Shown piece after piece: positions 43,766-57,258 of a DNA stretch of 64,000 nucleotides. A program made the translations under genes and the position numbers. Source of the DNA: Meconema thalassinum (Eukaryota > Arthropoda > Insecta > Orthoptera > Tettigoniidae); NCBI GenBank assembly GCA_946902985.2, contig OX336393.1, positions 136,862,533 to 136,926,532 on the forward strand. The letters run 5' to 3'. Positions within the stretch are counted from its first letter, which is position 1. Every line of letters begins with the position of its first letter. The notes beneath the pieces were generated by a model that was given only the letters and a program-made list of their open reading frames with translations, ran no database searches and was not told the DNA's origin.

Positions 43766-44271
43766 GAGCTGGCTCATCAGCGGGCTCTTGGTGTCCCCGC
43801 CCAGACCCCTACAGGAGTAGCGAACTGCGCGCTACCTCCCTTTATATGTAGCGCACTTGCGCCTCTTTACAGCGAAAACTAAAAGCTCAACTAACCATAA
43901 CCTCCCTATAAAGGCTTCCAAAAAGATGGTATATTGGCTTTCACGGCCAGTGAATTAAAACTCAGCAATTCTTCTAGGTTTGTGCCGTGTTTTGTGTGGG
44001 GTTTCGCCTAGGATACCATGCTGGCTCATCAGCGGGCTCTTCGTGTCCCTACCCGGACATAAAAGGGAGGTAGCGCGCAGTTCGCTACTACTGTGTGTGT
44101 TGGGCCGATAACCTAGATGTTAGGCCCCTTAAAACAACAATTATCATCATCATCGCTACTACTGTGGGGGGGGGGGGGTACACCAAGAGCCCGCTGGCGC
44201 TGATGAGCCAGCTTGGTGTCCTGGGCGAAACCCCACACAAGACACGGCACAAACCTAGAAGATTTGCTGAG
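43766..44271. mobile_element. MITE-like element copy 2 with a head-to-head partner fragment
   Basis: 43,972-44,271 has long inverted arms ('ctcagcaattcttctaggtt' against 'aacctagaagatttgctgag') that match copy 1 at 37,481. 43,766-43,960 matches the internal part of copy 1 in reverse, so a second, partial element is fused head to head. The right half contains a 57-bp retroposon stub. No coding. Confidence 0.6.
44082..44166 (+). mobile_element. 57-bp family E retroposon stub with 14-bp TSD
   Basis: 44,096-44,152 holds only the 3' tail 'gataacctagatgttaggcc' plus A-rich and (ATC) bases. It is flanked by perfect tcgctactactgtg copies at 44,082-44,095 and 44,153-44,166. It lies inside the MITE. 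This shows that the tail is the 3' end of a retrotransposed RNA. Confidence 0.87.
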
Positions 44272-45038
44272 CTCTGTAGATGTTTGCCAATGTTGACAAA
44301 CTTCAATAACCTTTATTTAGGAAACAGATTAACATAATTGCTTCAAAGAAACTTCCTATGATATTTCAATACATTGAGAACCCAAGACATCAAAAAGGAG
44401 AAAATGGATATTTTTCACCAAAACCAAAACCTTAAAATAATGAAATATACTTCACATTTGAGATATCTTCTGTATGGTGCAAGTCTCGCTATTCAAAATA
44501 GTTCAGGTACATGTTCCAAGTTAGAACTTCAACGCACAGTAGCTCAACTTTTGAATTTTGTAGAGTGGCCTTCTCGCACCCAGGTTTTCAATTATGAAGA
44601 GAATATACATATGAATAAGGTGCAGTGAACTGGGACACGTGGACTTCTTTCCGGTCGTTGACTGACATTTTAAACAGCGATTTGAATAACGTACACGTTG
44701 TTATTCTCGTCAGGTGTCGCACCAGACGCTCGGCTACGTCATCACCGAGACGTCACAGTTGGCTGCCTGGTGTCTATCGATTTCCTTTCATCGAGAACTC
44801 CGTTTCCGTGTGGATACAACTGCCATGACAATAACTGCCTGTTTCTAGGATTAATCCTTCACTGCGCTTGCACTTCTTATTCTAGTCGCTATCCGTTCCG
44901 GATGTCGGCAAATATCTTGGCTGTGCTTTCTCTTTTCTGAGCGTTTGGAATAACTCCTCCGATGTCTTGAGAGTCCAGCCTCTGAGGGTTTTTTTTTTTG
45001 CCAGGAGATTCGTCTCCTGCCAACACTTCTCTTTTCGT
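44272..45038. other. Unassigned DNA
   Basis: Short frames at 44,374-44,628 and 44,625-44,940 have no recognised motifs. Nothing else supportable. Confidence 0.35.
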
Positions 45039-45283
45039 CCGGCTCCGTGGCTTAATGGTTAGCGCGTGGCTTAATGGTGAGCACGCTAGGTTTTGGCCGA
45101 AAGTGCCCCGGGTTCGATTCCCGACCGAGCCATCAGGAATTTTAATCCCCTTTGGTTAATTCTCGTGGCTCGGGGACTGGATGTATGTGCCGTCTTCATC
45201 ATCACTTCATCCTCATTACGACGCGCAGGTCGCCCACGAGCTGCTCTCTCCATGATATGTTTATTGGGCGACTTTGCTAAAGT
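45039..45283 (+). mobile_element. tRNA-derived SINE, family F
   Basis: The head 'ggctccgtggcttaatggtt' is followed at once by a second partial copy of the same A-box region ('cgtggcttaatggtgagcac'), then B box 'cgggttcgattcccgaccga'. The downstream 'gcgcaggtcgcccacgagc' resembles the tail of the SINE A variant at 3,778. No TSD was resolved. Non-coding. Confidence 0.65.
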
Positions 45284-45765
45284 CTATGTTTCTACACTGT
45301 AATAAAGAACAGAAAATACATAGCAGCGAAGAAGTCTCATTTTTGTGGTTAGTTTTAACTCGTGACTTTTAAAACGTAGTCTATTCCCCATTTTGTTGAA
45401 CACAGTTCTAGCCTTACCGAAGTGGGACTTCACTTCATCTAAATTATCCCATTGATCGTTAACGATGGTTCCGAGATATATGTACTTCCAGACTCTTTCA
45501 ACAGGTCTTTGATTGATTACAAGATGACAAGCAGTGTTTACATTTTTGCTTATGACCATAAATTTGGTTTTCCTTATACTGTATTGATGTCAAGATCATA
45601 TTTTTGGCTAGTTAATACAACTATGTCGATGAGGTATTGTAAACTTTCTGGTCTGTCTGCAAAAATTACAGTGTCATCCGCATACTGAATATCATTTAAC
45701 CAATGGCCATTTAAAAGCACTCCCATTTCTATATCTTCTAGTGCTTCTCTGAAGATATATTCTGA
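45284..45765 (-). mobile_element. LINE reverse transcriptase palm fragment with YADD
   Basis: The minus strand encodes 'NDIQYADDTVIFADRPE' (YADD codons at 45,684-45,673), the RT catalytic motif C. After a frame change near 45,560 it continues with 'VWKYIYLGTIVNDQWD', 'GKARTVFNKM' and 'LLRCYVFSVLYYSVET' before truncation at 45,284. This is the RT palm-to-thumb part of an RTE/Jockey-type LINE, truncated at both ends. The catalytic Asp pair remains but the protein cannot be complete. Confidence 0.82.
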
Positions 45766-49812
<4,047 letters not shown>

Positions 49813-50666
49813 TAGATGATAGTGTCAAGTCTTTGTTATGCTAAACTCGGTTGACAGTGCTGTGTGAGTAGGTGAGTAACTAACGGGATTTCAAGTAAAG
49901 ATCCTCTTTTTCTATACCGGTAGTGCAGAGCAGAACTGGCATCCAGTCGGCCGTGTCTCGACTTGAGCTATGTTGCCATGGAAACTATCTGGCTTGCCAT
50001 TCCTTCATGAGTATATTTTATGATTTGATTAGCCTGTGCTTGAGTGCAAAAGGGCCGAAATCAGAAGAATGAGAAAGACTATCGAAAATTCATGTAGCCA
50101 GCGGTTCCTTCTGGATCCTAAACTATATGTATGCAAAATTTGGTTGAGATTGGTGGTACGGTGTAGATTTGTATACGGAACAGACCCACATACATACATA
50201 CATACCCACATACAGACTTTCACTTTTATATATAAGATAGATGATAGTGTCAAGTCTTTGTTATGCTAAACTCGGTTGACAGTGCTGTGTGAGTAGGTGA
50301 GTAACTAACGGGATTTCAAGTAAAGATCCTCTTTTTCTATACCGGTAGTGCAGAGCAGAACTGGCATCCAGTCGGCCGTGTCTCGACTTGAGCTATGTTG
50401 CCATGGAAACTATCTGGCTTGCCATTCCTTCATGAGTATATTTTATGATTTGATTAGCCTGTGCTTGAGTGAAAAAGGGCCGAAATCAGAAGAATGAGAA
50501 AGACTATCGAAAATTCATGTAGCCAGCGGTTCCTTCTGGATCCTAAACTATATGTATGCAAAATTTGGTTGAGATTGGTGGTACGGTGTAGATTTGTATA
50601 CGGAACAGACCCACATACATACATACATACATACCCACATACAGACTTTCACTTTTATATATAAGA
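49813..50666 (+). repeat. 425-bp tandem duplication
   Basis: 49,813-50,237 and 50,238-50,666 are nearly identical from 'tagatgatagtgtcaagtc' to 'cacttttatatataaga'. The visible differences are one substitution ('gtgcaaaag' / 'gtgaaaaag') and the number of 'cata' units. The same 'tagatgat' junction starts each copy. It is probably a recent duplication of a short element next to the 640-bp array. Confidence 0.85.
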
Positions 50667-52084
50667 AGATATAATTATGTTAAATAGCAATGGAGACATT
50701 ATACAACCCTACCTTATACGTTTACAACCCTGCGCCTGCACTAGTCAAGTATTGTATAGGTAAATTTGATATGTTGTTGACTCCTTTCGGGGCTTTGCGA
50801 CTTCGTGGTCATGTAGCCCCGTGTACTTGGGTGTGTGTAGAATTTGTCTGTTAACTTGTGGCTCTGCTATGTTTGTACTAGTGTTTGTGGATTTGTAATT
50901 GAGATAGGATTGGGGGTAGGAAGCAGCCATGGCCTTCAGTTAGGTACCATCCTGGCATTTGCCTGGGAGTGGAAGTGGTAAATAAGGGAAATCCACTTCT
51001 AGGATGGCCGAGGTTGGAATCGAACCCGCCTCTTCTCAGTTTTGGCACACGAGGCTGAGTGTTACCCGGAGTTTCAGCCCTCAGACCAGAATTAAATTTA
51101 TTGGCAGAGCCGGGAATCGAACCCGGACCTTGGGAGTGAGTGCCAAGAATGCTAGTCGCTACACCAGGAGATGGTCTTGAAGTTTAGAACCATTTGATTT
51201 GATTATCGTTACTGCTTGGCTTCCTTTGATTATAAATAAATTATTATTTTCTACAGAAACCTTCCTTGAGATATCCTTTACAGATTGGTGAAAATTGCAT
51301 CAAAATCCATCCAGTGGTTCTCGAGATTACCCGTGACATCCAAGAATCGAGGACTTTGTTTTTTACTACATAGAGATATGCGTGCCTCTGCTAATTCTTT
51401 TTAGGGGCTTTGCGATGTCGTGGATATCTAGACCCATGTACTCGGATATGTGTAGAATTTGTCTGATAACCTGTGTCACTGTGATGTGTGTAGACTACTT
51501 GTATTAAAGGATGTAGTATTATTTGTAGGCGATTTGAACAATCACGACGTCACAACAGAGTGCGAATTAAAATTATGCACTCCAATAGTGAAACATCTCT
51601 GAGGAAGTGTAACTTCAGGTGAGGAGTTCTGACTTTAATTAAGCTAATATGCAAATGCATATTGCATACTGTAGCGGTAATTGCAGCTAGTTAATTAGTC
51701 ATTGTCTGCATTAGATGAACTGTATAATATCGAGCAGTTAATTAGAGAACTGTAAGTATATTATATTTTGGCTTGGCAATATCCAAATTGTTTCATACTT
51801 CTTGCATATATAAAATACTAGGTTAGACCACATCAATGTGATAGAGACTGCCGTATCCATTAAGGTTGACTTGTAGTCACATTACGTCCGATCGTGATAT
51901 AACTGGAAGATAGATCATATAGTAGCGACGTCCGATTCACTGTAATCGAACCATTCATATGTTTAAATTCTTTTCGTGGGCTTTCTTTTTATTTAAATTT
52001 CTAACAGTGTTTTGTAAGGATATCCATTTTCTCTTTTCTCTTTGTAAACTTAGTTTTAAGATGATTATAATTCAATATACAGGG
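50667..52084. repeat. Repeat fragments: SINE C tails, SINE D copy 2, direct-repeat block
   Basis: About 50,775-50,860 and 51,400-51,500 resemble the distal tail of SINE C ('catgtagccccgtgtacttg'). 51,030-51,172 is a reversed SINE D ('gggaatcgaacccggacct'). 51,270-51,370 is the reverse of the 'gtcacgggtaatctcgagaa' block at 20,275. 51,500-52,084 shows nothing recognisable. Confidence 0.5.
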
Positions 52085-52585
52085 GATTGAAGATAAATGT
52101 GGAGACGAGCAAAACAGTGGTGATGAGTAGAGGTAAGAAAGAAGGAAAAGGAGTAATCAAAGTAGGAGATAAGAAATTGGAAGTGGAGAAACACTTCAAA
52201 TACTTGGGAAGTGAAATGACTGAAGATGGAAGATTAGATTTGGAAATTAGCAGAAGAATACACCTCGGGAGTGATTTATACCAACAGGTACGGGGACTAG
52301 TACGGAACAAGGATATACCAGTTAAGGCTAAAGAAGTTATGTACAAAGCATGTTATGTTCCTATAATGACATATGCAGCAGAAACTTGGACTATGACTAA
52401 GAGGGATGAGAGTAGAGTACAAGCAGCAGAGATGAGATTCCTGAGAAGTATGGTCCAGAAAACGAGGAGGGACAGAGTGAGAAGAACTGGGAGTACAGAA
52501 ACTAAATGACAAACTGGAGCAGAACAGATTGAGATGGTTTGGAAATGTCAAACGGATGAATGAAGTAAGGCTACTGCCCCCGTAA
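52085..52585 (+). mobile_element. LINE reverse transcriptase C-terminal fragment
   Basis: The frame from about 52,085 encodes 'KINVETSKTVVMSRG', 'EKHFKYLGSEMTEDGRL', 'MTYAAETWTMTKRDE' and 'AAEMRFLRSM'. A +1 change near 52,485 leads into 'LGVQKLNDKLEQNRLRWFGN' and 'VKRMNE'. This is the thumb and C-terminal tail of an RTE-type LINE protein. It stops abruptly at about 52,585, close to where the Gypsy LTR may start, so the LTR element may have inserted here. Confidence 0.82.
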
Positions 52586-52612
52586 ATTGAATTATATTGA
52601 GACCACGATGGC

Positions 52613-55600
52613 TGTATTGGCATATATGAAGAAAGTTATGGCTGTCATAGTTGTGACGTGGATATTCATGACGTAGGCACGGATGACGCAGACTTTATGC
52701 AAGTAGGCTGATTGAGCTGAGATTCTTGGTGACGTCATGATTTTGTTCGAGAAAGATCTGAGATTTACGACGCAGTCGCAGGAAAACAAAGAATTGTGCT
52801 AAGAAAGAAGTTACGCTATTGGAGGAGAGGCTCGAACCAATGAATGATAGTTTGGAGGGAGACGGAGATTACTGAAACTACCATATTTAATTACTTTTGG
52901 CATGCAGAATTGTGGAAAACTATTTTCAGTTATGGCATTGATTTGGAATTTTGAAGAAATTAATTTTGAGTTTTTGAAATTTGAAAATCCGTCAAGTATA
53001 GCCAAAGTTAAAACTTCTAGCAATGACGGAGGAACAAGCTATGGAAGGGATAGATACGCCCCTTAAGAAGTTGATAAAAGGTCTTGCACAGGAGAGAGGA
53101 GCTCTCATATCTCATTTTCTCGTGTCTTATAGTGGTTTTTCTGATTATCATATTGTCAGACTTCGAGTGATTCAGTGAAGCAAGTCGTCTTTAGCGTGCG
53201 GTAAAGCCCACCGCATCGAACGAGCACGGAGCAGTGCAGCAGTTCCATTTTACGGTGTTTGAAACTAGGCGAAGTTGAAACGCACACATTAACGAGTCTA
53301 CCAGATAATATATCAAGAGTTAACGACTGCCTTTAAGCTAAATCTATTGTGCATAACAGTATCAAAGTGTGTAGTAAAGTTGAACATTTTCACGAATATA
53401 ATTTGGAAGATATTGGCATTTTAAGACTGCCAACAAAAGTGATTTTCTCGCCACCTGAGAAGCACTTTTATAATCTCACATTCTACGCTACGGCTGACAC
53501 GGGTATTGCAACCGTGATACTACATATTGCATTTGGTGATACAACGCTACATTATAGAATGGAACAATATAATATGGCAGTTCTTTCAACTATGATTATA
53601 ACAGAAGTGGAGATGGAAGGCTAAACCTTTAATGCAATTGGGACATATATCATTGGAGTGAAATAGCAGCATGGAACTTCGCTAATCGTCTTTCTACAAA
53701 AGCGAGCATGTAGTGAACATCCAACTACACTCATGCCTCGTAGTCCAACGCTGAATTATATCAAATGGCAGTGGAAATATTTTCATACTCTACAATTACG
53801 AATGTTTCTGCGGAGATAACTGCAATAAACTTCATGACGAATTTCTGCCAGAACTTCAGGGAACTTTCAAGAGAGGCCAGGGTGGACCCAGCTCACAAAG
53901 AAGAGTTTTGCCAGAAGGATGTCTATCGTTTACACGGAGCAGTGCAATTTCCGGAGGAGGAAGCAGTTCTATTCTCCGAGGGCGCTGGTTCCAGGTTCGA
54001 GGACGGAGCACATCTTTACGTTGGTGAAATGGAACTATCAGCAGTCTTCTTTAGAAGATTTTCCTCTAGAACTTCAATCAACAGATAAGGTAGTCGTGAA
54101 CGTTTCTTGTTTTATTTGAGCCATTTAGCGATATCTGAGCAACCATTTTTCCCATATTTTCTGTCCCATATATTTTGCCCCATATTCTTGTTTTATATTT
54201 CTGTACTCCGTACACTTTGTTGATTTATGCCTTTTTCTACGATTTATTAAGACATTGTTATGTCATTGGCATATTTAAATAATTTTTGGATCAGTTGAGA
54301 CTGATATTATATTCTTTCAGTAATTTGCATATTTTTGTAGTCACGATTTGACTGTAAAGTTAACGATTTTCTATGGCAGATTTGAATTCAGACAGCGTGT
54401 CATTTTATTAAAGTAATTCTATTCAGTAAATTACTTTGACCAATTTTCTGTCATCCTCAAGAAAGAAGAATAATTAAAAGATTTTAGAGCGTTAAAATCT
54501 ATTACGTTGTCGACGATCTTGGAAATACTAGTCGTTTTATGAACATGATTGCAACATAGACATTTATCGTCAGTTCTGAAATGCCATTGCATTATAGACA
54601 ATTTTATGCAATATGAACTTTGATTACGATTTATTGAATACACTATAGTAATGAACATTTGATAGGAATTTTCTCAATTCTAGATTGGAACAATAATGTT
54701 TGCATTCCACAGTCTAATTGTATTCTATTCGATTATTTATGCAGTTAGATGAACTTTGATTGAAGATAGTATTTTTATACTACGATACTTTGAAGATATT
54801 AATCTCAATTTTGATAGACCAGGGAGGCGTGTATAATCGTATTTGCTATTAAATTTATTTGTGATTGGCAAATTTTTACTTCATATCGATTCATGAATGA
54901 AACCCACGATGGTTAAATAATAACAGTTATGATACAATTAATGAATATAAGAAATTTTAAAGAGGAACTATGGATGTATAATCGTTAGTTCAGTGGACGT
55001 GTAAAAGTCGCTGATGAATAATGCCCTTGAATAATTGAAGGAGGTTCCCACAGTAATTAATGAAGTTAATGAATTTATAAGTGGAGGTTTTTTGTATGTG
55101 GAAGATTTTTATGCCATATATATTGAGATATATGATGAATTCTGGGCCTATTTTGTGCAATTTTGTGCGTTTTGAGCGAAGTATTTTTCCGCTGAGTGTA
55201 TTGTCCAGGTCCTTTGAAAATTAAGTATGTGAAGTTACTGTTAAAATTTAACAAGAGTGTTTAAATAATTTGAGATAACGATTTTGAATGGAGGTTACCG
55301 TCACAAATAATAATAATAATTATTAAACCTTATTAAACCTGAATATAAAAATTAAAAATAACTAACCTTCATTGGTCGATTATATTAACACGATTTAAGT
55401 AATTATCAACCGGATAGACGTGTGGTTAAATGTATTTCTAAAATAAATAATATAAACATTGTAAATAATTATGTAAATATCTTTAATAATAATTTGATAT
55501 GAAAGGGATTTATAGAGGCTTGTATAAATTTTTCAATTGTCGTTTGACAATGTTATAAACAATTAATAATTGTTATAAATAATTAATGAACAATTTGTTA

Positions 55601-56493
55601 TAAACAATTTAAAATGTTATTATACTCTAAACAACGCTATTTCAACATTTGGATATTATAATTAAACAAGTTTTGGGATTATTAGAGTAATCCATGGATA
55701 TGTGAATGGAGCATTTAAAAGATTTGCGTGATAATATTTGGGCTGAGACGTGAACATTTAAAGTGTTTTGAAAAGGAGCTAGGCTCTGATGTAACTAGCA
55801 TATGCTAACGTTTGCTGGACAGGTGAGTCCGTTTGACGATGTAGGCATGCGACATGATGCAGGGTGGATCGCAGCTGGCCTGACAACTGTATGATAGAGG
55901 CCAAGGTCGTCTTCATAGCAGGCTTGCAGTTATAAATAAAGTGTGATGTTTATTAAAAGGAAAACAATTGCTATATGTCTCGTCCCAACTCCCTCATCCA
56001 TTCCAAGTGCTTTATTATTATTACGTTCTTTTGAGCTAGAAAGCTGAAATTTTGTATGTAAAGTCTACAAGTCCTACAGGAGGACATGTTTACATTGACA
56101 ATGGCTTCTGATTGCCACGTAATTTTTGTTGTTATATTTTTGTTAAATTAATTCCTTTATGTGAAATAAATTATTGTGCAGTTTAAAATTTCTTGTTTCC
56201 GTCTTGGTTCATTTTAAATATCGTGGTGGAGGTTATTGTGTGGGCATACATTTAAGTGATCCAGTTGACAACCCAGACCCGAGATTAATTTGAAGAGGTA
56301 AGTAAAGGTAAGTATGAACCCCCGTATATTTTGGTGTGTTCCACAATAATTTCTTGTTTACTGCTGTGCTCTAATCTCGGTAGTATCTGTCAGTGCCATT
56401 TTCATTGATGTAGCTGTGCCGGTGCGATTGATTATTGGCAATCCGATTGAGGGGGCGGATATCTGACAGCCTACTATCCGGATTTCGGGGACA
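52613..56493 (+). repeat. Candidate 5' LTR of the Ty3/Gypsy element (about 3.9 kb)
   Basis: The right boundary is set by 'cggggaca' at 56,486-56,493, seven bases before the TGGCGACC primer-binding site. The left boundary is a guess at TGTATTGG (52,613), chosen because the other two LTR-like insertions also start TGTAT or TGTAC and because the upstream LINE ends nearby. A start-site-like block lies at 53,150-53,260 ('gattcagtgaagcaagtcg', 'agcgtgcggtaaag'). AATAAA lies near 56,167. The interior is AT-rich and its short frames have no domains. The matching 3' LTR lies outside the window, so this cannot be confirmed here. Confidence 0.42.
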
Positions 56494-56765
56494 GTAGGAT
56501 TGGCGACCATAAAACGTGGGGCACGTTCAACAAAACTGGATTACCCGGTTGAACACCAGTAGGATTGGCGCCGCAATTCGGTGGGGCTCGATTGACAACA
56601 CTGGATTACCAGGTTGAACGCCGGTATAATTGGCACAATCGAAGTTCGGAATGCTTGAATAACATTGGATTACCAAGTTATTGCAGTAGAATTGGCACCG
56701 CAATTTTGTGGAGTGCTCGAATAACATTGGATTACCAAGTTATCGATGTCAATGGGATTGTGAAG
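56494..56765 (+). repeat. Four diverged tandem copies around the primer-binding site
   Basis: Units begin near 56,494, 56,560, 56,625 and 56,684. Each has 'agtaggattggc' or a close variant, then 'gtgg', then 'aacactggattacc' or 'aacattggattacc', then 'agttg' or 'agtta'. The first unit holds the primer-binding site and the others hold decayed versions of it. Confidence 0.7.
56501..56518 (+). promoter_or_regulatory. Primer-binding site of the LTR retrotransposon
   Basis: TGGCGACCATAAAACGTG starts with TGG (complement of a tRNA CCA end) just after the presumed LTR end. TTGGCGACC-type sites are usual in insect LTR elements. The tRNA species was not determined. Confidence 0.55.
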
Positions 56766-57258
56766 ACTCAAATAAAGAGGTTGATTCTTTGTTAGATGTC
56801 TTGGCCAATTGTAGAATTTGAGAGTGTGATTATATAGGGATTAAATGTTGTGTTGTATTAGGAAAATTACACTCAGAAAAGATCAGATCTTATACAACTT
56901 GAGAGAGGTTAAATAGGCTGGAAACTTAGAAAAATCGCCTATGATCTGGAGTCTTATTTTATTTGACCGGCTTATGACATGTTTAGTCATATTAAAGATA
57001 AAATTAAACTATTTGGATTGTAAATGTAAATTATTTGTGTTAGGATATTTTAAAATGAACCAAGGAAATTTGAACATGTGCTTGAGTTTATTTCAACATG
57101 AAGTGTCTACGAAAGTTAATTATAAGCTAATTATAAGTTAGATTTAAGACAGAAAATTGCTCAAACTTATATATGGTGAAGAAGGTTGCTCAGATGTTGT
57201 TATTTTGCTCTGTTTGATGTATGTCCCTAAAGCAGTCTATTATTGAAATATTATTGAA

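Noticed and set aside
53349..54119. Three overlapping plus-strand frames between the LINE and the Gypsy gag
   Set aside because: No domain or conserved motif, and they fall in the presumed LTR.
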